Made by a program: the position numbers and the translations under genes. The notes under the pieces were generated by a model. That model was given only the letters and a program-made list of their open reading frames with translations, was not told where the DNA came from and did no database searches. From Candidatus Poseidoniaceae archaeon (GTDB taxonomy: Archaea > Thermoplasmatota > Poseidoniia > Poseidoniales > Poseidoniaceae), in assembly GCA_029250385.1 (NCBI GenBank), contig JAQXFJ010000175.1, positions 1-5,592 of the forward strand: 5,592 bases of DNA, written 5' to 3'. Shown here piece by piece: positions 1 through 5,592 of this stretch (its first letter is position 1; every line of letters begins with the position of its first letter).

Positions 1-1627
1 TCCAAGTTATGTCGTTTTCCATCTTAGCGTAAGGGTCTAATACGGTCATGTAGATTTCTCTAGAATTATTTGTTGCAACGAAAACCATTGCTTCTACTAG
101 CTGAGCCATATTGTTAGAGCCTCCTGAAGGGAACTCATACGCCTGTCCTCCAGCATTTACTGTTCTAGGGTTGTTTGAAGGATCGGAGCCTGGACAATTT
201 CTGGCTTGTATTGATACGACGCCATTTGGACATTTAGCTAAATCAAGGAAGTGAGACTGTACTGGTGCATTGCTATTACCATAGCCTTGACCATAAAGAC
301 CAATTGGTATTACCCCCGCCTTGACGCAATTATCGTGAGCCTCATCTATTGAATTGATATCGTCTGCTTGTTGGGATTGATCTCCATCTTTAGGACCTTC
401 ATCAGAAACAGGTAAGACGATTTTAGTTGCATTTGGGTTCCACTTGTGATCTGCCGAAGTTGCCGGATTTCCTGGGATATTTCCGTTGGTATCTTTCCAA
501 GAGAGACAAGCCCAGTTAGTTCCTGGACCCCAATCTTCTCCTGAGCTGCCAGAATACGGATTGCCGTTGTAGATTGTATTGCCTAGGGACCTTATTCCGC
601 CAGAATCATCTCCGTCACCAAGAGGTGTGGACCTTGGGCCAGAATTTTGATTGAATCCAGCGCAATCTCCACTGTCGGCTGCGCTTGGAAGTCCAAACCC
701 GCCATCTAGCCCGTAGATTGTTTCATAGACAGTCATGTTGGCGACTTCAAGTAATGGTTTGATACCCTCAAATGAAGAGCCATCTGAGAATGTACCGCCG
801 TAAATTACTGTGCATACATCGGCCCATTCAGAATACATCGATCCTGAGGTGTCAATCACGAATACCAATTCTACTTTGCCACCTCGTGTATCGTCCCAAA
901 CAATTTGCACTTGGTCGTTAGCATCGACGACAATGTCTGGGTGCCCTTTGTGCCCAATAATTGGCGTAATCAATGTGTCATCAAATAGTACAATGACGTC
1001 GTTGGTGACAAAATCGGGTTGAAGCATGCTGTAGTATATTTGCGGCTGATTGAAGAATTTCTCTTCAGAATCATATTCATCTTGCCATGCGATGTGAAGA
1101 TTACCTTTAGAGTCGACATCAATAGATGCCCAATCTCTATCTTGGGCCCTTTGAGACACTACGATGTCATCAATGCCTGTTATTGAATTATCAGTAGATG
1201 ATTGCCCATTGAATGGTTGAATTTTGTAAGGGCTAAGAGCGGTATACATTATTTTGTGAGTTCCTGATTTATCTGTCCATACAATGTGTATATTGTCATC
1301 TTCATCGGCTACCACATCGGGGTGCCAAACTTTGTGAATTCCTGCATTGGTAATCTGGGTTGCATCAATCAGTGTTTCTCCGTTACTAGCAACCATCGAA
1401 TAGTACAGATGCAAATTGTTCCTTGCCCATATGATGTGAACATTGCCTTGACTGTCTCCGACTATTGCTGTTTGCGTGTCAGATGCTGATCCGCCATCAA
1501 CAATTTGTTGAGGCTCAGTAATTACTACTGCATTGGCCTCAGCAAAATCGCTTGCAACTACCATTCCCGAAAGGGCTGAAAGAAGCATAATTGTTACTAA
1601 ACTGATTGATTTGAATGTTTGACTCAT
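1..1627 (-). CDS. Secreted VWA-domain protein with N-terminal sialidase-like repeats (3' end outside window)
   Basis: The frame is open from an ATG at 1627 to the left edge (542 codons, no stop); an in-frame TAA at 1652-1654 supports this start. GAGGG lies 6 nt upstream and could be a Shine-Dalgarno site. Residues 1-25 form a Sec signal peptide (K6, hydrophobic 8-24, likely cleavage after VVA25). Residues 55-250 carry four repeats of the form D..GN.HI.W.D...IYYSM, with key Trp at 67, 117, 181 and 244, like BNR/sialidase-type propeller blades. A VWA domain follows from about residue 252: MIDAS DTSGS at 259-263, probable MIDAS Thr in STPL (T334) and a third acidic motif LPVSDEGP (D409). The VWA part holds all six cysteines (272, 322, 374, 434, 466, 479), suggesting disulfides outside the cell. 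A Gly/Ser/Asn-rich insertion spans about 305-400. By family, VWA domains bind protein ligands through a metal ion. I infer a surface or secreted adhesion/binding role; the ligand is unknown and any C-terminal anchor is not visible. Confidence 0.88.
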   Translation of the reverse strand, partial: MSQTFKSISLVTIMLLSALSGMVVASDFAEANAVVITEPQQIVDGGSASDTQTAIVGDSQGNVHIIWARNNLHLYYSMVASNGETLIDATQITNAGIHKVWHPDVVADEDDNIHIVWTDKSGTHKIMYTALSPYKIQPFNGQSSTDNSITGIDDIVVSQRAQDRDWASIDVDSKGNLHIAWQDEYDSEEKFFNQPQIYYSMLQPDFVTNDVIVLFDDTLITPIIGHKGHPDIVVDANDQVQIVWDDTRGGKVELVFVIDTSGSMYSEWADVCTVIYGGTFSDGSSFEGIKPLLEVANMTVYETIYGLDGGFGLPSAADSGDCAGFNQNSGPRSTPLGDGDDSGGIRSLGNTIYNGNPYSGSSGEDWGPGTNWACLSWKDTNGNIPGNPATSADHKWNPNATKIVLPVSDEGPKDGDQSQQADDINSIDEAHDNCVKAGVIPIGLYGQGYGNSNAPVQSHFLDLAKCPNGVVSIQARNCPGSDPSNNPRTVNAGGQAYEFPSGGSNNMAQLVEAMVFVATNNSREIYMTVLDPYAKMENDITW

Positions 1628-1660
1628 GGATAACCCTCGCTTATAGCGATTTTATCCATG
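1625..1660 (-). promoter_or_regulatory. Hairpin-forming palindrome overlapping the VWA start codon
   Basis: On the plus strand CATGGATAA (1625-1633) is perfectly inverted as TTATCCATG (1652-1660). Inside it TCGCT (1637-1641) is inverted as AGCGA (1645-1649) around a 3-nt loop. In the minus-strand transcript this gives a 9-bp stem, a small AA/GGG internal loop, a 5-bp stem and an AUA loop. The ATG of the secreted VWA gene is the 3' end of the outer stem, and the GAGGG Shine-Dalgarno-like site sits in the internal loop and inner stem. It could be an RNA element that hides the start from ribosomes, or a DNA operator bound by a dimeric regulator. The structure is seen in the sequence; its function is inferred. 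Confidence 0.55.
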
Positions 1661-1713
1661 TCTTCTTCATACTTAACTGCGACCCATTCAGGTCAGTTTT
1701 GAGAGTTACTAAA

Positions 1714-2427
1714 CTAAGCCCATTCTGATGGGTCAAAACTAGTGCCGAAGGACATTTTTTCATCAAATTCAATTTCAGGACTCTCTGTTTCGGTTTGAGT
1801 AATATCGATGTTGTTTAATCGTTCTTTTTGCGCTGCCTCGCGATTTTCCCAATCATCTACAGGGCCGGGTTTGCCAACTCCAGGACCGTATGAATATTTT
1901 ATTTCATGAATTATTCCTAGTTTGGCTAGCCAAAGACGCCTTAATGAGTGCATAAATTCATGCTTGGTGATTCCATCAAACCATATTGGTAAACTAACAT
2001 TAAATGCTTGAAGAGGTCCTGGTTTCTTGTTAGCTTCATGTCCCATGTGAATCCCCCAGTCCACAGAGGAGCTGATCAATTGAAGTCGGGCTTCGTGAAT
2101 CCATTCAGACCAGCCATCATTATCATCTTTCATGTGGTTTTTCATTTCCTCTTGCTGGCCTTTGTCTACTCTAGTCATACTAGAAATAGCAATCAAATCG
2201 CGGTTTTTGGGAATAACTACGGCAAACATATGCCCTTGCTTTCCTTGTGGATATTTTATCAAAATATGAGCGTGCGCTCGGCCATCGGGTTGTTCTTTGA
2301 CAAAGAGCCTCTCCTCGCCTAACCACTTCCGTACCATGGACACTATCTCGGTTGGAGTCACATCTATAGCGAGAAACTCATCTCGTTTCAATTGTGCCCA
2401 TGATTCAATCAAAATCTGCCAATTCAA
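1714..2427 (-). CDS. DUF2299-like protein of unknown function
   Basis: A 237-residue protein if read from the first possible start, a TTG at 2427. That start overlaps the acyltransferase gene by 23 bp. Other in-frame starts are TTG 2391, GTG 2361 and ATG 2337 (residue 31), so the true N-terminus is uncertain. The likely folded core is about residues 23-180: a helix (TEIVSMVRKWLGEE), beta strands around FVKEQPDGRAHAHILIKYP and HMFAVVIPK, and a Trp-rich second half (WSEWIHEARLQL, LPIWFDGITKHEFMHSLRRLWLAKL). The pattern of an N-terminal helix followed by strands and a P-rich turn resembles DUF2299, found in uncharacterised archaeal and bacterial proteins; this is a recollection of the fold pattern, not a search result. 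Residues 185-237 are hydrophilic and acidic and probably disordered, ending in the aromatic tail FDPSEWA. There is no signal peptide or membrane segment, so it should be cytosolic. No function can be assigned. Confidence 0.75.
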   Translation of the reverse strand: MNWQILIESWAQLKRDEFLAIDVTPTEIVSMVRKWLGEERLFVKEQPDGRAHAHILIKYPQGKQGHMFAVVIPKNRDLIAISSMTRVDKGQQEEMKNHMKDDNDGWSEWIHEARLQLISSSVDWGIHMGHEANKKPGPLQAFNVSLPIWFDGITKHEFMHSLRRLWLAKLGIIHEIKYSYGPGVGKPGPVDDWENREAAQKERLNNIDITQTETESPEIEFDEKMSFGTSFDPSEWA

Positions 2428-4039
2428 CTTTTATTTTACCAAGCAAAGAGGCAAGTTCTTGTTTATCCGAATTAGAGAATCTAGCCCTTCGATAAGAGCC
2501 TCTGAGATCAACATAATCGTCCCAGACCAAAGAAAATAATCTTCCAGTTAGTAAAGAGACAGGGAAGATCAACAACCACAGAATTCCTACCGCAGACCAA
2601 ACTGCAATACTTTCTTGTCCAATAGCCGTAGTCCAGTCAAATCCAAACATAGTGTCAATCTCACCTGATTGCCAAAACAGCAAGGCGACAATAATGGTCG
2701 ATGAAATTGGCCAAATCGTAATTGAGCCAAACATAGCCGCCAAGAATTGATATGATGTTCTAGCATCAATTCCTTCATCAGTCGAATCTCCTAGAATTCT
2801 ACCGAGGGCAATTTGAGGCAGCAAAGATATTAGGAACACCGGAGAAAGAAGAAGGAATAATGCGATTCTTGAGATTGCTAACGGGGTTTTGAATAATTTC
2901 GCTCTTCGCAAACCGGATGATTGGTCGTTTAAGTCCCTCCCATCTAGGCCATTATTATGTAAAATATCAGCTGCTTGTTCGGCTTTTTCTACTAATGGGT
3001 GGGCAATCTTGGGTGGTTGTAAGTTATCGGCCTCTAATGACCGGTTTTCGTCGGAAAAATGCTCCCTAAAGTGTCGTGCTAACTTGACTTCATGGCTCCA
3101 AGATTTAGGCGCGTTGCCATCAAGCCTTCCCTTCACATGACCGAGAAGTTGTAGCCCGCGATACTCTTCCCATGAATTAACATCCGGGCTAAGCGGTACT
3201 AATTTCTCCCTCAGATTATCACGAAGACGATATACTGATTCTGCTGGTGGTTCTGACCAAGTGCCACCTCTAACTGCTTCTATCAAATTTTGCGGAATAT
3301 CTTCGCTCTCAACCTGAATTGGCTTGCCGTACTCGACCCATACGTCTGTTCTGAAGTGTTCTTTTTGCCTAAAATGAAGGCCTAATGGAATCAATACTGG
3401 CAATGGTTTGTTGGAGGTTGCAGCTAGAGCCCCTGCGGCCAATACAGTCCTCATTGGCCCAGTGCGAAATCTAAGCATGTAGGAATTATTGTGGCTCGTT
3501 CCTTCAGGGAATAATACGCACCCATAGCCATTAGCAATTCCCGAGGCTAGAGTCATCAATGAACGTCCGTTGAGGAAATTCGCCTCTTCTTCTGTACATC
3601 CACCTCGAAGTAATTCCGCTTTCCTAACCACTGGTTGTACCGCCATTCTTCTGGTCCACCAGCCAAGCATTGGTCGAGTTACTAAGTCATGACGAGCCCC
3701 TAACACAAAATATCTAGGGTGATTAAGTGTTATTTGTAAAGCGTCAAGCACTCCGTTGGTGTGCCAAGCACAACACAGCGAACCTCTATCTATTGGAATA
3801 TTTTCGATGCCTGACGCTTCAAGTGAACGAAATTGTACCTTACTTATTCTATTACAAATCCAATAAATTAGTTTAGTCCAAAAATAAGAACCCGGTGTTT
3901 CTCCTTCAAAAGAAGGCATTGGAGTAGTCAATAATTTATCCATCTTCATATTTTTAGCTGATTTTGATAAATAGGGTAAGGCATCACCCCGTTGGTCTAA
4001 TACTCCGTCGTTCATATCTTCTGGATCTGGATGCTTCAT
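2405..4039 (-). CDS. PlsC/LPLAT-type glycerolipid acyltransferase with C-terminal membrane domain
   Basis: A 544-residue protein. Its ATG overlaps the HIT stop as ATGA (4036-4039). Residues about 72-245 are a PlsC acyltransferase domain: motif I is H93-x5-D99 (WHTNGVLD), the catalytic His/Asp pair; motif III is FPEGTS (177-182) followed by LRFRTGPMR; motif IV is LPVLIPLG (213-220), then VWVEYGKPI. The x5 spacing rather than the usual HX4D, and the FPEG-S-x(5-8)-KTG-like stretch, match the branch that includes bacterial proteins and yeast Gpt2/Sct1-type glycerol-3-phosphate acyltransferases. These move an acyl chain to glycerol phosphate or a lysophospholipid at the membrane. Residues about 285-385 are a hydrophilic helical linker. 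About 391-412, 433-456 and 478-500 are likely membrane helices, followed by a basic/acidic tail. Substrate (glycerol-3-phosphate, lysophosphatidate or other) cannot be told from sequence. The overlap with HIT implies co-translation. Confidence 0.88.
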   Translation of the reverse strand: MKHPDPEDMNDGVLDQRGDALPYLSKSAKNMKMDKLLTTPMPSFEGETPGSYFWTKLIYWICNRISKVQFRSLEASGIENIPIDRGSLCCAWHTNGVLDALQITLNHPRYFVLGARHDLVTRPMLGWWTRRMAVQPVVRKAELLRGGCTEEEANFLNGRSLMTLASGIANGYGCVLFPEGTSHNNSYMLRFRTGPMRTVLAAGALAATSNKPLPVLIPLGLHFRQKEHFRTDVWVEYGKPIQVESEDIPQNLIEAVRGGTWSEPPAESVYRLRDNLREKLVPLSPDVNSWEEYRGLQLLGHVKGRLDGNAPKSWSHEVKLARHFREHFSDENRSLEADNLQPPKIAHPLVEKAEQAADILHNNGLDGRDLNDQSSGLRRAKLFKTPLAISRIALFLLLSPVFLISLLPQIALGRILGDSTDEGIDARTSYQFLAAMFGSITIWPISSTIIVALLFWQSGEIDTMFGFDWTTAIGQESIAVWSAVGILWLLIFPVSLLTGRLFSLVWDDYVDLRGSYRRARFSNSDKQELASLLGKIKVELADFD

Positions 4040-4473
4040 GAAGTCAACTCCGCAACTTGTTCAGATAATTTCGCAAGAATGGCGTGATTTGGTTCGCCAA
4101 CTGGTTTTGTTTTTGGCCACATGGACATCAATGTCATACCTCCGTCTCCCTTTGTTCTAGGTATTACATGTACATGTACATGAGGTACTTCTTGGCCGGC
4201 GAGTGGCCCATCATGTATGCAGATAGTGAAATCTCGAGTCGAGAATATCTTACCCAATTTTAGTTGCGCATCTTTTACTCCTGAAAATAATCCTGCTATT
4301 TCTTGGCCATTAAGCTGGGATAGACGGCTTACTGCCTTGTGAGGTACTACTAGTGTATGCCCTTCCCGTCGTGGGAAAATATCTAGAAATGCATACCAGT
4401 TATTACCACGCCCAATCTCATGAGATGGAATTTCACCTGACAGGATTTTTTCGAATAACGTTTGGTCGCTCAT
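4036..4473 (-). CDS. HIT-family (Hint/Fhit-like) nucleotide hydrolase or transferase
   Basis: I start this gene at ATG 4473 (145 residues, MSDQTLFEKILSGEIPS), because that is the classic HIT N-terminus and length. An upstream in-frame TTG at 4518 would add 15 unconserved residues and overlap the flavoprotein gene. Conserved landmarks are FLDIFPRREGHTLVVPH (about residues 29-45) and the catalytic HIT triad H98-V-H100-V-H102 followed by VIPR; H100 is the expected nucleophile that forms the nucleotidyl intermediate. The stretch HDGPLAGQEVPH resembles Fhit (QDGPEAGQ...), while the N-terminus is more Hint-like. Family members cleave AMP-phosphoramidates, dinucleoside polyphosphates or aminoacyl-adenylates in the cytosol. 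Which substrate applies here is not decidable. Where Hint has Asn and Fhit has Gln, this protein has H87. It lies 31 bp after the flavoprotein gene and overlaps the acyltransferase start by 4 bp. Confidence 0.92.
   Translation of the reverse strand: MSDQTLFEKILSGEIPSHEIGRGNNWYAFLDIFPRREGHTLVVPHKAVSRLSQLNGQEIAGLFSGVKDAQLKLGKIFSTRDFTICIHDGPLAGQEVPHVHVHVIPRTKGDGGMTLMSMWPKTKPVGEPNHAILAKLSEQVAELTS
4165..4182. repeat. (TACATG)3 tandem repeat within the HIT catalytic motif
   Basis: The 6-bp unit TACATG occurs three times in a row, and 4167-4182 is a perfect 16-bp palindrome. On the coding strand it is the codons CAT-GTA repeated, encoding the His-Val-His-Val-His-Val of the HIT active site. It is a result of protein sequence plus uniform codon choice, yet it is a true microsatellite at DNA level. 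Confidence 0.8.
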
Positions 4474-4504
4474 ACCTATGCTAGTACAACCCAGTTTTTG
4501 TTTT

Positions 4505-5592
4505 TCACTGAGGTGCAAGCACCCAATTGTCCTTCTGGCCCTTCCTTACTGCAAGGGTCCCAATATTGCCTTCATTATCAACGGTAATATGGTGGATTAA
4601 CTCAGGGTTTTCGTCTTTGAAGTCGGCTCTATTGTGTACTCCACGCGACTCGTTTCTAGCCATTGAAGCGCGGATTGAACAAGTTAGTAATCGAATACCT
4701 GCTTGTATTCGAGTCTTGGCGACAAAGTTGGTATTTGCAATTAGTGAGGTTTGGTCTAAGTGGATAGACTGCGCTAATTCTGTAGTTTTAGATAATTCTT
4801 CTAAGTATTTAGCTAATTCTTCGGCGCTGTTGGGGCTTGAAGTGAATTTAGTTGCAACGTCAAGAAGCGTTGAATCAATTGAGCCTATTCTTCTTACCGT
4901 CTCAGCAGATTCCTCATCTCCTGTTATGTGATGATTGTCAATACAGCGTTGTAATGCTAGGACCAGGTTTTCAGTGTTAGCAAAGGGTTGGGACTTAACC
5001 CATTCAGCTGCATGAGTTCCAGCATTGTTCCCGCCTGACAAACTGTCCAGTAGTCTATTTCCTGGAAGTGTTCCTGCTCCATTTAATCCAGAGCAGGCGG
5101 AGTCTCCTGCTGCATAGAGTCCAGTAAACCATCTTGACCAAGTACCTACAACAGCTCTGCCGTGTTCATCTGTTGGAATTCCCCCGATAGTTTGCTCTAC
5201 TCTATTTTCAAGCCCTACTGTAAATTTTTCCATGTCAACGCCTGTAGCGCTTTTTACCGTTCTAAAAACTGAGTTCCACCATACTTTGTTGTCCCCCATG
5301 TCACGTCCATCTAAAACGGCTGGGCCTGTTTCTAATACGGTTTCACAGAGTTCGACCATTGAATCCGCCGAAAAGGTGTCGCCAGAAGCATTGCACAGAC
5401 TTGCTCCGTACCCAAGTATTGAGGATGATATGGTTAGTTTTGTGTTTGCCACCCCTAACGGCGTTTTAGCAATAAATTCCATGCCCCTCAATGGCATGCC
5501 AGCCTGTAAAGCTAGATCAATTCCAAAACCAATAGCAGTTCCTTGGAAGAGTCCTTCAAAGCCGCCATCGGCAATAATCACTGCCTTTGTTT
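4505..5592 (-). CDS. SdhA/FrdA/NadB-fold FAD flavoprotein, C-terminal part, with altered active site (5' end outside window)
   Basis: The frame stays open to the right edge (TKAVIIADGGFEG...), so a full N-terminal FAD domain presumably lies upstream; the stop is at 4505. Numbering is from the codon at 5581. Family landmarks kept: ADGGF (4-8) and the ALQAGMPLRGMEF stretch (24-36); GGIPTDEHG (133-141); the FAD-binding LYAAGDSACSGLNGAGTL (155-172) with GNRLLD (174-179); and the helical C-terminal domain with SIRASMARNESRG (302-314), which matches the SALARKESRG motif of SdhA and L-aspartate oxidase. The dicarboxylate-binding positions are not kept: FHPTG is AKTPLG, HYxMGGI is EQTIGGI, NRLGxNS is GTLPGNR, and no Arg occurs at 33-92 where the catalytic RDVVxR should be. 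It probably is an FAD oxidoreductase with a substrate other than succinate/fumarate. Adenylylsulfate reductase AprA or another divergent family member cannot be excluded. It is cytosolic or peripheral at the membrane. Confidence 0.82.
   Translation of the reverse strand, partial: TKAVIIADGGFEGLFQGTAIGFGIDLALQAGMPLRGMEFIAKTPLGVANTKLTISSSILGYGASLCNASGDTFSADSMVELCETVLETGPAVLDGRDMGDNKVWWNSVFRTVKSATGVDMEKFTVGLENRVEQTIGGIPTDEHGRAVVGTWSRWFTGLYAAGDSACSGLNGAGTLPGNRLLDSLSGGNNAGTHAAEWVKSQPFANTENLVLALQRCIDNHHITGDEESAETVRRIGSIDSTLLDVATKFTSSPNSAEELAKYLEELSKTTELAQSIHLDQTSLIANTNFVAKTRIQAGIRLLTCSIRASMARNESRGVHNRADFKDENPELIHHITVDNEGNIGTLAVRKGQKDNWVLAPQ

Noticed and set aside
810..1022. Plus-strand open frame of 70 codons, and a similar one at 1286-1489
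   Set aside because: Both lie antisense within the secreted VWA gene, whose translation has a signal peptide, repeats and a MIDAS motif; the plus-strand peptides show no recognisable features.
1641..1678. TATA-like strings (CTATAA near 1642-1647 and TTAAGTATG near 1670-1678) considered as an archaeal promoter for the VWA gene
   Set aside because: The first is too close to the ATG and is explained by the hairpin; the second is a weak match with no clear BRE, so I could not support a promoter call.
1680..1695. Small inverted repeat (GACC/GGTC) after the DUF2299-like stop, considered as a terminator
   Set aside because: The stem is only 4-5 bp and no T-run follows it in the transcript.
2008..2539. 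Two plus-strand open frames (2008-2322 and 2297-2539)
   Set aside because: They are antisense to the DUF2299-like gene and the acyltransferase end; composition is odd and no start context or motif supports them.
2587..3140. Minus-strand frame 2587-2778 and plus-strand frame 2889-3140
   Set aside because: Both lie wholly within the acyltransferase gene in other frames and lack any family signature.
4474..4518. Longer HIT protein from a TTG at 4518
   Set aside because: The added 15 residues are not typical of the family, the codon is a weak start, and the ATG at 4473 gives the standard N-terminus.
4527..4931. Plus-strand open frame of 134 codons
   Set aside because: Antisense to the conserved C-terminal domain of the flavoprotein; the length is explained by the opposite-strand codon bias.
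1..5592. Defence island, secretion system or other new multi-gene system
   Set aside because: The five genes belong to recognisable or housekeeping-like families, with no nuclease, helicase, toxin-antitoxin, transposase or recombinase and no repeats or attachment sites at the edges.

Overview
The window holds five genes, all on the minus strand, and they read from the right edge to the left edge: an SdhA/FrdA/NadB-fold flavoprotein (5' end outside the window), a HIT-family nucleotide hydrolase/transferase, a PlsC/LPLAT-type acyltransferase with a C-terminal membrane domain, a DUF2299-like protein of unknown function, and a secreted von Willebrand factor A (VWA) protein whose 3' end lies beyond position 1. 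I see no plus-strand genes, RNA genes, insertion sequences or CRISPR array.

Organism: the DNA is moderately AT-rich and tightly packed. The N-terminal repeats of the secreted protein (pattern D..GN.HI.W.D...IYYSM), leading into a VWA domain, together with a DUF2299-like protein, suggest a planktonic archaeon of Marine Group II/III (Poseidoniia, Thermoplasmatota). This rests on recognising family style, not on a marker gene, and I put it at about 0.6. An uncultured marine bacterium is the main alternative.

Layout: 4505-5592 is the flavoprotein C-terminal half. A 31-bp gap separates it from the HIT gene (4036-4473). HIT and the acyltransferase (2405-4039) share an ATGA stop/start overlap. The acyltransferase end overlaps or abuts the DUF2299-like gene (1714-2427, start uncertain). 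This run looks like one transcription unit. An 86-bp gap then precedes the secreted VWA gene (1-1627), and that gap carries a striking hairpin-forming palindrome whose arm includes the VWA start codon.

Working together: there is no obvious single pathway. HIT and acyltransferase are the only pair that looks translationally coupled. The most interesting points are the palindrome over the VWA start, a flavoprotein that keeps the FAD-binding landmarks but has lost the residues that bind dicarboxylate in succinate dehydrogenase/fumarate reductase, and a bacterial/eukaryotic-style acyltransferase in what may be an archaeal genome. I see no clear sign of a wholly new multi-gene system.
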